This document shows positions 44,782 through 53,701 of a stretch of DNA of 64,000 nt, piece after piece. Location of the stretch: NCBI GenBank assembly GCA_902464615.1, contig CABQKA010000004.1:92201-156200 (forward strand), in the 5' to 3' direction. This stretch comes from an uncultured Prevotella sp. Lineage in GTDB: Bacteria > Bacteroidota > Bacteroidia > Bacteroidales > Bacteroidaceae. The position numbers were made by a program, and so were the translations under genes. How positions within the stretch are numbered: the stretch's first letter is position 1; each line of letters begins with the position of its first letter. A model generated the notes under the pieces. That model searched no databases. It saw nothing but the letters and a program-made list of their open reading frames with translations, and was not told the origin of the DNA.

Positions 44782-45876
44782 ATGAGATATATGCGGCATT
44801 GGATGCCTTTGCTCGGAGTGGCTTTGGGGCATCGGGACGCTTTGGAAGCCGTGCCCGCAGCCGCGGAGTGGGAGGCACTGTTTGCCGAGTCGCGCCGCCA
44901 GTCGCTTGTAGCGGTGCTCTTTTCTGCTGTCGGGCGCTTGCCGGCCGCGCAGCGCCCGCCCCGTGGCCTGCTCTTGAGGTGGATGGCTGCTGCACGGCAA
45001 GTCGTGGAGACCAACCGGCGGTTGGCTGCCGAAGTGTCTTGTGTCGTGGCTACGTTGGAGCGCGATGGTTTTCCCGTCGTCTTGCTCAAAGGATGCGGCG
45101 TGGCCCGGTATTATCCCAAACCGGAACTCCGCATGTGTGGCGATATTGACTTGTGGACCGGGGCTAAGGCCAGTGAAATCTGGGCCTATTCCCGTCGCTA
45201 CGGCGCCTGTCCCCGTGCCACGTGCCTGCATGTGGACTTGCCTTTGTCCAAGTGTGCCAGAGTGGAGGTCCATTATTTGCCCTCTTTCAAGTATAATCCC
45301 TTCGGGCAGGCCCGGCTGAAACGCTGGTTTGCCGCCGAGGCTCCGCAACAGTTTGCCCACCGTGTCCGTTGGGACCGGTCGAGCATGCAGGTGGCCGTCC
45401 CTACGGAGCGTTTCGACCGCATTTATCTGCTCCTTCACCTTTACCGCCATTTCCTGGGCGAGGGCGTCGGTCTGCGCCACTTGATGGATTACTATTATCT
45501 TTTGTCCCGCGGTGTGACGGAAGAAGAGCGGCTTTCGGCCCAAGCGGATTTGCGCCGTCTGGGGCTGACGCGCTTTGCCCGCTCGGTGATGTATGTGATG
45601 GTGAATGTGTTCGGGTTGCCCGAGGCGCATTGCCTGCTGACGCCGGACGCTGTCCGCGGGGCACGGCTTCTTGAGGAAGTGCGGCTGACCGGTAATTTCG
45701 GGCTGTCCGATTTACGCTATAAGCACCCTTCGGCCGGATTGGGACGGCCTGCGCGCTTTGTACGGAAATGCAGGCGTGTGTTTCGCTTCTTTCAGGACGA
45801 CCCGCTGGAAGTCCTGTCTGTCCCATTTTTTATCATGGCTCATTTCCTCTGGCGGAAATGGAAAGGATTTGTGTGA
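44782..45876 (+). CDS. Nucleotidyltransferase-family protein carrying an in-frame triple repeat
   Basis: 364 residues, similar to the uncharacterised nucleotidyltransferase family PF14907 (often near capsule or surface genes). Core motifs: VVLLKGCGVARYYP and the metal site MCGDIDLW near residue 124. A His/Asp-containing HVDLPL and VEVHYLPSF follow. Start codons at 44782 and 44791 are both possible; upstream in-frame ATGs lie in the leader. Bases 45158-45220, about residues 126-147, are a copy of the 21-bp triple repeat. The stretch between DIDLW and HVD has the same length as I recall for relatives, so it looks like replacement rather than insertion. Confidence 0.8.
   Translation: MRYMRHWMPLLGVALGHRDALEAVPAAAEWEALFAESRRQSLVAVLFSAVGRLPAAQRPPRGLLLRWMAAARQVVETNRRLAAEVSCVVATLERDGFPVVLLKGCGVARYYPKPELRMCGDIDLWTGAKASEIWAYSRRYGACPRATCLHVDLPLSKCARVEVHYLPSFKYNPFGQARLKRWFAAEAPQQFAHRVRWDRSSMQVAVPTERFDRIYLLLHLYRHFLGEGVGLRHLMDYYYLLSRGVTEEERLSAQADLRRLGLTRFARSVMYVMVNVFGLPEAHCLLTPDAVRGARLLEEVRLTGNFGLSDLRYKHPSAGLGRPARFVRKCRRVFRFFQDDPLEVLSVPFFIMAHFLWRKWKGFV
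45158..45220. repeat. Triple 21-bp palindromic repeat element 6, inside a coding sequence
   Basis: Units start at 45158, 45179 and 45200. Unit 2 (CTATTCCCGTCGC) matches unit 2 of element 3 closely, and the order of unit types is the same as in intergenic copies. It is read in frame by the nucleotidyltransferase-family gene. Confidence 0.75.
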
Positions 45877-45880
45877 GCGG

Positions 45881-46939
45881 CTACCACCAAAGGTCCAGCA
45901 CGAGCGGCAGGTGGTCGCTCACCCCGCCGTGGTAGGCCGGACCTAAGTAGGTGCGGCGCACTTTCACCCCGCCGTTCGTCGGGTCCGGTTCGGTGAGAAA
46001 AGAAGGGGCAAAGATGCGGCAGTCGGCTTCCGACGTGCGGAGCGGCGCTTCGGGAGAGAGCAGTGGCCCGTTGACCATTATCTGGTCCAGGCGGTTCCAT
46101 CTGCCGCGGAATTTGTAGGTGCCGGCCACGCCTCCGGGCGCCTTGAGGCGCGCCGAGAGGATGTAAAGCTGTTCCGGCCGGCAGTCTGTTCCGGCCGCGT
46201 CGTCTGGCGGGTAGTCTGCTTCCAGCGCCTCGCGCAGACTGCGGTCGTTCGGCTCGTCGTTGAAGTCGCCCATGATGAGCATGGCCGGCTTCTGGCGGCA
46301 AAGGGCGAGGCTGTCTACGGTACGGCGCAGTCTGCACGCGGCCCTGCGGCGGTAGGCCGCTGTGAGTGCGCTGCCACCGCGGCGGCTTGGGAAGTGACAG
46401 ACGAAGACGTCGAGCGTGTCGCCCGTCTGCAACTCTCCTGCTACGTGGAGAATATCGCGCGTGGGACGTTCGTTCCGGGCGTCGTAGGGGATGCGCAGGC
46501 TGTCCCGCGCGATGGGGAGAAACAGTTCGGGCTGGTAGAGCAGGGCTACGTTCATGCCCCGGCTGTCAAGACTGTGCGTGATGACGTACTGATAACCAAG
46601 CCGGCGGAGCAGCGTCCGCTGGGTCAGGTCGCGCAGGACGCTGTCGTTTTCCACTTCGCAAAGGCCAACGAGCGCGGCCGGTGCGTCGCCACCCGCCGCC
46701 GCAATGGTCCGGCAGAGCCGGTCCAGTTTGCGCCAGTATTTCCCGCTGTTCCATTTTCTCTCCGCGCCGGGGAGAAAGTCCAGGTCGCCGTTTCCGGCGG
46801 CGCGGCATGTGTCGAAGAGGTTTTCCACGTTGTATTCCATGACGCGGAACCGGTGGCGTTGGGCCGCCGCCCGTTCAGCCGACCACCATAGTATGCAGCA
46901 CAGTACGGCGCAGATTGTGGCGGTCCCCGGCCTATTCAT
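45881..46939 (-). CDS. Endonuclease/exonuclease/phosphatase-family protein, exported
   Basis: 352 residues with signal peptide (ATICAVLCCILWWSAERAAAQ). EEP fold: Asn in VMEYNVENLF, metal Glu in LVGLCEVEND, GMNVALLY, Asp/Asn in IMGDFNDEPND and the final His in GGVSDHLPLVL. The family includes DNases and phospho-esterases; substrate cannot be decided. Its start overlaps the end of rlmH by 8 bp, so translation is probably coupled. Convergent with the nucleotidyltransferase-family gene with 4 bp between stops. Confidence 0.9.
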   Translation of the reverse strand: MNRPGTATICAVLCCILWWSAERAAAQRHRFRVMEYNVENLFDTCRAAGNGDLDFLPGAERKWNSGKYWRKLDRLCRTIAAAGGDAPAALVGLCEVENDSVLRDLTQRTLLRRLGYQYVITHSLDSRGMNVALLYQPELFLPIARDSLRIPYDARNERPTRDILHVAGELQTGDTLDVFVCHFPSRRGGSALTAAYRRRAACRLRRTVDSLALCRQKPAMLIMGDFNDEPNDRSLREALEADYPPDDAAGTDCRPEQLYILSARLKAPGGVAGTYKFRGRWNRLDQIMVNGPLLSPEAPLRTSEADCRIFAPSFLTEPDPTNGGVKVRRTYLGPAYHGGVSDHLPLVLDLWW

Positions 46940-47405
46940 GATGGTAAGGTTGGCCTTTGATGATCGTCATGGCGCGGTAACATTGTTCAAGAAAGAAAAG
47001 GCGGACCATTTGGTGGGAAAAGGTCATACGGGACAGGGACAGGCGGCCGTTGGCCCGGCGGTAGACGTCGTCCGAAAATCCGTAAGGTCCGCCGATGACA
47101 AAGACGAGGCGTTTGGGTCCGGCCGCTTGCATGCGTTCCAAGTAGGCGGCAAACTCCGTAGAGCGCATTTCCTTGCCGTTTTCGTCCAGAAGCACGACGT
47201 GGTCGCTGTCGGTCACCGACTTGAGGATGAGTGCGCCTTCGCGTTGCTTTTGTTCGGCGGTGCTGATAGCCTTGGTGTTTTTAAGTTCCGGGATGATTTC
47301 AAAATGGAATGGTACGTAGTGCTCCAGCCGGGAACGGTAGTCTTCGAGGAGTGAGTGCAGACGGGGGTCTGTCGTTTTGCCTACGGCGATGAGGTGGATT
47401 TTCAT
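46932..47405 (-). CDS. rlmH: 23S rRNA (pseudouridine1915-N3)-methyltransferase
   Basis: 157 residues, SPOUT-fold methyltransferase that modifies helix 69 of 23S rRNA in assembled 70S ribosomes. Motifs: KIHLIAVGKT at the N terminus, VVLLDENGKEMRSTEFA, FVIGGPYGFSDDV (SAM knot) and the C-terminal LFFLEQCYRAMTIIKGQPYHH. The start MKIHLI at 47405 matches the family. Confidence 0.97.
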   Translation of the reverse strand: MKIHLIAVGKTTDPRLHSLLEDYRSRLEHYVPFHFEIIPELKNTKAISTAEQKQREGALILKSVTDSDHVVLLDENGKEMRSTEFAAYLERMQAAGPKRLVFVIGGPYGFSDDVYRRANGRLSLSRMTFSHQMVRLFFLEQCYRAMTIIKGQPYHHE

Positions 47406-47483
47406 GAATGAAAAAGAAAAAGTGTGTCGGCAGGACGCTGGGCGTTCCTGACGGCACACATAGTATGGTGGGTGGTTAAATTC

Positions 47484-48299
47484 TTATTTGGTCGGGAGCG
47501 TTTTGCGTGAGCGGCGCTTTGCCTTGTCGTCGGTCGGCTTTTCAATTTTTACGCCGGCCAGTTCGGGGTCTATCATGATGCGTCCGCAATATTCGCAAAC
47601 GATGATTTTCTTCCGCATGCGGATGTCAAGCTGGCGCTGTGGCGGGATTTTGTTGAAGCAACCGCCGCAGGCGTCGCGTTGTACGTAAACGATGCCCAGA
47701 CCGTTGCGGGAGCTTTTCCGGATGCGCTTGAAAGCAGTGAGTAGACGCGGTTCAATGGTCTCCTCAATGTTTTTGGCTTTCTCGCGGAGTTTTTCTTCCT
47801 CGGCTTTTGTTTCAGTCGTGATGTCCTCAAGTTCAGATTTCTTGATTTCGAGGTCGGCTTTACGGCCTTCCAGCGTTTGGTTGGCCGTGTCGATGTCCTG
47901 TTGTTTGCTTTCTATGGCCTGACGGGCTTCGTTGATTTTCTTGTTCTGCAGTTCTATCTCAAGTGTCTGGAATTCGATTTCCTTGGAAAGCATGTCGTAC
48001 TCGCGGTTGTTTTTCACATCGTTGAGCTGTTGCTTGTAACGCTCCACAGCGGCTTGCGATTCCGCGATTTTTTTCTGCTTGGCAGCAATCTCGTCGTTGA
48101 GTGCGCCGACTTCCTCGCCGTATTTGTTGACACGATGAGAGAGACCTTCGATTTCGTCTTCCAGGTCCTGTACTTCAAGCGGAAGCTCGCCGCGCAGTGT
48201 CTTGATTTTGTCGATCTCTGAGAGTATGGTTTGCAACTGGTAGAGCGCTTTCAATTTCTGCTCTACGGACATGTCTGCAACGTCTTTCTTGATAGCCAT
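47484..48299 (-). CDS. Coiled-coil protein with C4-type zinc ribbon (CT398/DUF164-like)
   Basis: 271 residues. A long antiparallel coiled coil (about 15-190, for example EVQDLEDEIEGLSHRVNKYG) leads to a zinc ribbon with CGGC (RDACGGCFNK) and CEYC (VCEYCGRIM) pairs. The tail is basic (KAKRRSRKTLPTK). The family is widespread and of unknown function; a nucleic-acid or ribosome-associated role is guessed. It is 60 bp downstream of the Nif3-type gene, a pairing I recall from other Bacteroidota. Confidence 0.9.
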   Translation of the reverse strand: MAIKKDVADMSVEQKLKALYQLQTILSEIDKIKTLRGELPLEVQDLEDEIEGLSHRVNKYGEEVGALNDEIAAKQKKIAESQAAVERYKQQLNDVKNNREYDMLSKEIEFQTLEIELQNKKINEARQAIESKQQDIDTANQTLEGRKADLEIKKSELEDITTETKAEEEKLREKAKNIEETIEPRLLTAFKRIRKSSRNGLGIVYVQRDACGGCFNKIPPQRQLDIRMRKKIIVCEYCGRIMIDPELAGVKIEKPTDDKAKRRSRKTLPTK

Positions 48300-48359
48300 G
48301 ATTAGTGTCTTTATCTGTTTTGAATATGATGGAATTGCTTTGGGATGAATGTTTGCCGG

Positions 48360-49142
48360 CTACATGTAGTGGATGGGGTTGGTGGATTGGCCGGTTTCGT
48401 AGAGCGGTAGGCCGGGACATGCTGCGGCTACGATGTCGCGCATGAGGCTTATGGTAAACTGCTCGCTTTGGTAATGCCCGAGAATGCCTATCCAGATGTC
48501 GTTCTCGTGGCCGAAGTAGCGGTGATACCCCATTTCTCCTGTGAGAAACACATCGGCGCCTTGGCTTATGGCTTCGTCCAGCAGGAAATCGCCGGCCCCG
48601 CCGCATAAGGCGACGCGTACGATGTCATGGTCGGGCCCTATGTTGTGCATGAGGCTCTCTACGCGGAAGATTTTCTTGACGCGGCTGAGGAATTGGTGCG
48701 GGCGTTCGGGTACGGGCAGTTCGGCAATGACTCCGCTTCCACCGTTGCCACTCGGAGAGGGTAAGAGGAACTGGATGCGCTCAAGCCCCAGACATTCTGC
48801 TATTTTCCAATTTACGCCGCCTTGGGCATTATCCAAATTGGTGTGCGCGGCATATACGGCGATGCCTGACCGGATGGCCAGGTGGGCGCAGCGTTCAGGC
48901 TGGTTGCTGCCGGTGATATGCTTGAGACCGCGGAAAAGCAAGGGGTGATGGGCTATGACCAGATTGCACCTCAGCCCGGCTGCTTCATGGAGAATGCTTT
49001 CTGTCACGTCCAGACAAAATAAGACCCCTGAAACTTCATCCGCCTCTGTTAATCCTATCTGCAGGCCGGCATTGTCGTAACCTTCCTGCAGAGGCAGAGG
49101 CGCGAACCGTTCAAGGGCCGCGACGACTTCCTTTACTTTCAT
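48360..49142 (-). CDS. Nif3-like dinuclear metal centre protein
   Basis: 260 residues, NIF3/YqfO-YbgI family (short form without the inserted PII-like domain). Metal ligands: His-His in VIAHHPLLFRGLKH, Asp in AAHTNLDNAQGG, and His/Glu in GHYQSEQF near the C terminus. Homologues form hexameric toroids; proposed as GTP cyclohydrolase-like or metal-handling proteins, unproven. Has its own promoter at 49170-49200 and is followed by the zinc-ribbon gene. Confidence 0.93.
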   Translation of the reverse strand: MKVKEVVAALERFAPLPLQEGYDNAGLQIGLTEADEVSGVLFCLDVTESILHEAAGLRCNLVIAHHPLLFRGLKHITGSNQPERCAHLAIRSGIAVYAAHTNLDNAQGGVNWKIAECLGLERIQFLLPSPSGNGGSGVIAELPVPERPHQFLSRVKKIFRVESLMHNIGPDHDIVRVALCGGAGDFLLDEAISQGADVFLTGEMGYHRYFGHENDIWIGILGHYQSEQFTISLMRDIVAAACPGLPLYETGQSTNPIHYM

Positions 49143-49169
49143 GTATGTGTTGAGAAATTTCTACGGCTG

Positions 49170-49200
49170 CAAAGGTACGTATTTTTACGCACTGCGCCAA
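49170..49200 (-). promoter_or_regulatory. Promoter of the Nif3-zinc ribbon operon
   Basis: Minus strand: TTG (49200-49198), 20-bp spacer, TACCTTTG (49177-49170). Confidence 0.75.
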
Positions 49201-49334
49201 TTTTGTTCGTGTTTTATTATCGGGCAGCACGCTTTGTGCGGTGGGAATGAACGATTTTGCCGGTTTTTTTGTAAGGGTAGCTTGTCAAATGCCGCGGTGT
49301 ATTGTTAAAGTGCAGGGAATAGTTCCGCGATAGC

Positions 49335-49365
49335 TTGTGTGAATCATTCCTTTCCCTTACTTTTG
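49335..49365 (+). promoter_or_regulatory. Promoter of the candidate structured ncRNA
   Basis: TTG at 49335-49337, 20-bp spacer, TACTTTTG at 49358-49365 followed by C. Confidence 0.75.
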
Positions 49366-49371
49366 CACTTG

Positions 49372-49628
49372 AATTTAATAAGCAAGCGCACACAGAACTT
49401 AATTAGCGCTGTCAACACATAAGCAAACTGGACATGCTCACACAATGAATATTTAGCGTGAAAGGTTAGATGGACATTGTGGGAGTTCGTATTAGGGATT
49501 TAGGTAAAAGGTTTGTAGATTTTAGGTAACACGTCGAATGGTCCAAACCGGGCCGGTGGGCGACCCCCTCGCGAGAGGAGTGGCTCGCACCACTTTGAGG
49601 AGAGGGGGAAACGCCTCTTTTTTTGTGT
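49372..49628 (+). ncRNA. Candidate structured non-coding RNA (about 255 nt)
   Basis: A promoter, no open frame of useful length, and a strong 3' structure. GGCG and CCCCCTC on the 5' side pair with GAGGGGG and CGCC on the 3' side, then seven or more T. The closed part contains inner hairpins (GCGAG with CTCGC; GTGG with CCAC). Upstream CACAATG can pair with CATTGTG across about 27 nt. Conserved motifs of tmRNA, RNase P RNA and the SRP RNA core were looked for and not found. 6S-like or a lineage-specific RNA remain possible. The rest of the 684-bp gap holds a hairpin at 49733 and nothing else recognised. Confidence 0.6.
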
Positions 49629-49732
49629 CTTCTTGTTAAGGTCCAAAAGACTGGATAGCGATGTGGATGTTATTGCTGGTCCAGCTTCAGAAGGTGACTC
49701 GAAAGCGCGTCCGATTCATATATAAAATAGAG

Positions 49733-49776
49733 GCCGCGGCTGAAATGGAATGCCATTTCTTGCCGCGGCTTTGTTA
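49733..49776. terminator. Nested hairpin terminator between the ncRNA and the thioredoxin gene
   Basis: 8-bp GC stem (49733-49740 with 49762-49769) continued by a 7-bp GAAATGG/CCATTTC stem, then TTTGTT. Likely serves the convergent TlpA-like gene as well. Confidence 0.8.
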
Positions 49777-49826
49777 AAGCCATGTATATCAGATTTCAAA
49801 GTGGGGCTTCCCTCTTTGCCGGAATC

Positions 49827-50897
49827 TTATTCGTAAATTTCAGACAGTTTTTTCTCTAATTCCTCACCGCGGAGCCCGCTCGCTACGACCTTTCCGTCCG
49901 GGCCGATGAGCAGTGTGGCGGGGATTGAGTTGATGCCGTAGGTGGATGCTGCCAGACTCTTCCATCCCTTAAGGTCGGAGAGGTGATGCCAAGGTAGCCC
50001 CATTTGCTTGATAGCGCCAACCCATGCTTTCTTGTCGTTGTCGAACGAGAGACCGACGATGTCGAACCCTTTTGCGTGGTATTTTTCGTAGGCAGCCTTT
50101 ACGTGCGGCATTTCCATACGGCAGGGGCCGCACCAGCTTGCCCAGAAGTCAATCAAAACGTAGTTTCCTTTTCCTACATATTCCGAAAGCTTGTGTTCAA
50201 CGCCGGTCGTGTCGTTCATGGCCAAGTCTGTAAACATGGTTCCTACCGTTTGGCGCCGCCAGCCTTCGAGGACGCCTTTCAGGCCTTGCAGGAGATTCAC
50301 GTCCATGAAGGCTGCCTTCGTGTCGGCAATGGCGATGACGTCCTCCTTGTCCATCTGTGAGGCCATGGAAGCCAGGAAGTAGGCGGGGAATTTAGCCGTC
50401 TGGTTGGTTTGGCAGCATTCCTTTACGGTCGAGACTACGCCTGCCATGAGGGCTTCGTATTGCTTTTCGATGCGTTGCTCGGTGCTGTCGGGCACTTGTT
50501 TACCGGCCTGTCGGTAGGAAGCGTATTCCTGCATGAGAGCATTGATTGGCGCCGTTTTTTCATTCAGCTGCTTGTTCCATTTTGTGAGGCCGTCGTTCTC
50601 GGCAGTTCCGGTGGCGGTTTCAGCGGTGAGGTCTACCGTCACTGCACCATCCAAAACAACCGGAATATTCTTTCCGCTTTTCGTGAATACCACTGCGAAC
50701 AAATTACCAGCGGCGTCGCCTTTGAACGTGTACTGGCCGTTGGCTACGGCCGTGCTATCCGGCGTGCGCGACTGCAGGTTTTGCAGATAGACTTTTTCCG
50801 TACCGGCCGGAGCCTTGACGGTCACCGTATAAGTCTGCGCGGACGCGCTGAGGGCCAAGATGCCGGCAGCCAGAAGGGTAATTGATTTTTTCATCAT
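49827..50897 (-). CDS. TlpA-like thioredoxin with DUF4369 domain
   Basis: 356 residues with signal peptide (ITLLAAGILALSASAQ). Residues about 22-110 are a DUF4369 domain, a helical linker follows, and a thioredoxin-fold domain (about 225-356) carries WASWCGPC and the cis-Pro motif NSIPATLLIGPDG. This layout is that of periplasmic thiol-disulfide oxidoreductases of Bacteroidota that act in disulfide reduction or cytochrome maturation. Start at 50897 or 50894. Own -7 box at 50935-50942. Monocistronic. Confidence 0.93.
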   Translation of the reverse strand: MMKKSITLLAAGILALSASAQTYTVTVKAPAGTEKVYLQNLQSRTPDSTAVANGQYTFKGDAAGNLFAVVFTKSGKNIPVVLDGAVTVDLTAETATGTAENDGLTKWNKQLNEKTAPINALMQEYASYRQAGKQVPDSTEQRIEKQYEALMAGVVSTVKECCQTNQTAKFPAYFLASMASQMDKEDVIAIADTKAAFMDVNLLQGLKGVLEGWRRQTVGTMFTDLAMNDTTGVEHKLSEYVGKGNYVLIDFWASWCGPCRMEMPHVKAAYEKYHAKGFDIVGLSFDNDKKAWVGAIKQMGLPWHHLSDLKGWKSLAASTYGINSIPATLLIGPDGKVVASGLRGEELEKKLSEIYE

Positions 50898-50934
50898 GAG
50901 ATTGTTTTTTGTTGTCTGATACTTTTGAAGTTTG

Positions 50935-50942
50935 CAAAGATA
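50935..50942 (-). promoter_or_regulatory. -7 box TATCTTTG of the TlpA-like gene
   Basis: TATCTTTG followed by C on the minus strand, 37 bp before the ATG; no -33 TTG found. Confidence 0.5.
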
Positions 50943-51141
50943 ATGAAATGTAAGAATTTTGTCGGGATTCCTTTGCTTTTTTTAAGTTCATATTTTCTTT
51001 TTCTCTCTTATCCGCTGGTTTCTCCGTCGTACCGGAAAACGTATGCGGCCGGGGAATGCCACAAAGATGCCTGCCCGGCCAATTGTAAACCGGCGGGCAG
51101 GCATTCTTTTTTGTCATGTTTGTCGTAGCAGGCAACTTTGT

Positions 51142-52272
51142 TCAGGCGCAACCTTTTTTACGGGTCCGTTTCCACCAAAGGTAGTAGCCTGTCAATGGGA
51201 GTGAAGCACCTATGAGTGCAGCGCAGAACCAAAGAATACGCGTGAGCCATCCTCCCCAATTGCCGACGTGGACAGAGTAAATCCATCCGCGCAGTTTGTT
51301 GGCGGTCTTTGCTTCAGCGTAAGGTGTCGCTTCGGTCAGTCTGCCAGTTTTGGGCTGGAACGCATAGCAGTCTGCTGCCCGTTGGTTTCCCCATCGCGCA
51401 CCGCTGACTGATGCTGTCCCCTCCGAGATGGTGATTTGCCTGTAATCCGTGTGGCGATCTCTCAGTTGCTTGTAGACTTTCTCCCATTGCGTGAAGTCCG
51501 GCTGCTGCCCGGATCGGTCCTGGTGCTTGCCTTTCATGCCGTTGTTCTCCGCCTTGCGGCTGCGGTCTTGCTTTCCGCTTGGTTTGGAGGCTGCAGCTTG
51601 TACTTCCGCGCCGAACAGTCGGTAGAATGCGGACCTGTACCATCCGAACGACCAGGTTAATCCTGTCAGGGCCATGACCAATAGGAGCAGTAAGGCGTAG
51701 AATCCGCCCGCATTGTGCAGGTCGAACCAGAAACGGCGCATTCCTTTACGTGTCGAGATTGTCAGGCCGGACTTTATGGCTCTGCGGCGGCGCGGCCACC
51801 ATAGGGCGAGTCCTGTCAGCAAGATGAACGCAAATACCATCGTGCTGATGCCGACAACGGTCTTACCTACGGAGCGGCTGCCGTCCAGCAGCCAGCGGTG
51901 TGCACGGAACATGAAGTTGAAAAAAGGCAACCGTTCGTTGCGTCCCAACACTTCTCCCGTGTATGGATTTACGGAAAGCGAGGCCCGGTGAGGCTTCGTC
52001 AGGTTGACGCGCCAAGGTTTGTCCGGGTCGTGTGGGATACTGATGCCCGCGATATCCGTTCCTGATGGCAGAGTCTGCCGTGCGGAGCGGAGGATCTGCC
52101 CCATGGGCAGAGGCTCGCTTCCCGGATGCTCGATGCGGTGCAGTTCTGGCCGGCACAGCGCCGTGATTTCTTCTTCAAAGACGAGTGCCGCGCCACTGAG
52201 GCAGGTGATGGTGATGATCAGCCCGAACGGGACAGACAGCCACAAGTGTATTTTGCGGAGAATGCGTTTCAT
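51142..52272 (-). CDS. xusC: PepSY-domain membrane reductase, XusC-like
   Basis: 376 residues. Membrane helices near 10-32, 137-160, 190-212 and 340-365 flank PepSY-type periplasmic regions. Conserved His residues in RKIHLWL, FRAHRWLL, FDLHNAGGF and YSVHVGNWGGW can ligate heme, as in the siderophore-reductase type PepSY proteins. It is the third gene of a receptor, DUF4374, PepSY operon (3 bp after the DUF4374 gene). The same order is found in the Bacteroides xusABC locus for scavenging foreign siderophores. Likely releases iron by reduction at the inner membrane. Confidence 0.85.
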   Translation of the reverse strand: MKRILRKIHLWLSVPFGLIITITCLSGAALVFEEEITALCRPELHRIEHPGSEPLPMGQILRSARQTLPSGTDIAGISIPHDPDKPWRVNLTKPHRASLSVNPYTGEVLGRNERLPFFNFMFRAHRWLLDGSRSVGKTVVGISTMVFAFILLTGLALWWPRRRRAIKSGLTISTRKGMRRFWFDLHNAGGFYALLLLLVMALTGLTWSFGWYRSAFYRLFGAEVQAAASKPSGKQDRSRKAENNGMKGKHQDRSGQQPDFTQWEKVYKQLRDRHTDYRQITISEGTASVSGARWGNQRAADCYAFQPKTGRLTEATPYAEAKTANKLRGWIYSVHVGNWGGWLTRILWFCAALIGASLPLTGYYLWWKRTRKKGCA

Positions 52273-52275
52273 GAA

Positions 52276-53652
52276 TTATTGTTGCTTGCTGAGTTTGCCG
52301 ACGGCGTTAATAGCACCGGCATTGACCACCAAGCCTTTTGTTGCCGTGGCGGTAACTGGATCTATCTTGTAAATGGCCGGTTGCGGGCCGTCCGTGACGG
52401 AAACGCTTACGTAAGCCGCACCGTTTTCGCTGTAAGGCGTGGTACCGAACGAGGCGATGAGGTCCGGGTCTGGCAGTCCTGTAACGTATTTGAAGCTTTT
52501 ATCTTCTCCTTTATATATAGCCAGTTTCGTTGCGCCTTCAGCCCTGCTGTTGATGCCCTGCGTGTACATCTGGAGCAGGAAATAGTCTTCCGTGATGTGC
52601 CAGCAGCGGAGGAATGACTGGCCGCCGGCGGCTTCTTCGATGTTGAAGTAATAGTCCGTGTCAAAGTCCGATGCCCCGTTCTTGATGCGTACTACGCCGG
52701 CCGGCAACGTTGTTTGCTGGCGTGTGTCAGTCATGATTTTGGCGTAACTGGGTGAGAATACGTAAATGTCTCCGTTATCGGCAGCCCACGTCGTTTGGTA
52801 ATATTGTGAGCGGTTGCGGCCGCAGGCGTAGCTGATTTTATCCGTTCTGATGAGGCGCGGATTCTCGAAGTTCTCGTCGTCGTAGATGGCGATCCAGGCT
52901 TCGTTCGGGTATTGTGTCCATTGGAGCTCTCCTTTCTGGTACGAACTGCTGTTGCTGCCGCCGTCTTCCGTTTTGACAAGGTCCGGGTAGAGCACCCACT
53001 TGCCGTTTTCGTAGGCCGAGCCGTAAGTGCTGAGCCCCATGGGAATGACGGCCGTGTAGAGTTTTCCGTTGGCTTCGAGGATTCCGGCGAAGTTGACGTA
53101 TTCGCCGTTGCCCAGGAAGTTTTCGCTGTCAATGACTTTGCTGCTCGTCGTCTCTGCTTCCACGTTGAGGTAGGTGATGCCTAAACCCTTTTGCAGGTTG
53201 CCGGCAGCGTCGGCGCGGTCCGTGTTCACCGGTGCGGCGGTGACGATGTACGAGCCGTAGATTCCGAAGGTGGTGAAACGGTTGCTGATGGTGTATTCTT
53301 TCGGTCGGGCCTGCACAGTGCCGTTGCTGTTTTTAGCGTAAGAGGTCGTGACGCCGGCGCTGCCCTGGTTGTATTGGAGGCGGTATAGATACTTGTCCTT
53401 GTAGAATATCCACTGAGTGCCCGACGGTGTCTCGTAACCGTTCATCGCAGTAGTCACTTCCCCCGATTCCAGCGTCTTGGCCGTGACCAGATAGTTCGCA
53501 TCGTTGGACGAGGCGGAGATGACATAATCGCCCGTATCTTCCGGATTGGGGACGGACTGTCCCGGGGCATCTTCACTGCACGAACTCATGAGGAGGCTTG
53601 TGCCGAGCATGGTTGCGAGGCTGGCGGCGAGAAGTAGTGTCTGTTGTTTCAT
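52276..53652 (-). CDS. xusB: DUF4374 surface lipoprotein, XusB-like
   Basis: 458 residues with lipobox LLMSSCSED. Beta-propeller-like DUF4374 pattern throughout ([51 protein letters not shown]). In Bacteroides thetaiotaomicron the DUF4374 protein XusB binds ferric enterobactin at the surface; the assignment here rests on family and gene order. It lies 49 bp after the receptor and 3 bp before xusC. Confidence 0.86.
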   Translation of the reverse strand: MKQQTLLLAASLATMLGTSLLMSSCSEDAPGQSVPNPEDTGDYVISASSNDANYLVTAKTLESGEVTTAMNGYETPSGTQWIFYKDKYLYRLQYNQGSAGVTTSYAKNSNGTVQARPKEYTISNRFTTFGIYGSYIVTAAPVNTDRADAAGNLQKGLGITYLNVEAETTSSKVIDSENFLGNGEYVNFAGILEANGKLYTAVIPMGLSTYGSAYENGKWVLYPDLVKTEDGGSNSSSYQKGELQWTQYPNEAWIAIYDDENFENPRLIRTDKISYACGRNRSQYYQTTWAADNGDIYVFSPSYAKIMTDTRQQTTLPAGVVRIKNGASDFDTDYYFNIEEAAGGQSFLRCWHITEDYFLLQMYTQGINSRAEGATKLAIYKGEDKSFKYVTGLPDPDLIASFGTTPYSENGAAYVSVSVTDGPQPAIYKIDPVTATATKGLVVNAGAINAVGKLSKQQ

Positions 53653-53701
53653 GTGTGATAAATGTTATTGATGGGTTGAATGATAGGATTCATGCGGATG
53701 G

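Noticed and set aside
49143..49826. tmRNA or RNase P RNA in the 684-bp gap
   Set aside because: No tRNA-like ends, tag frame, or GAGGAAAGTCC-type RNase P core could be found.
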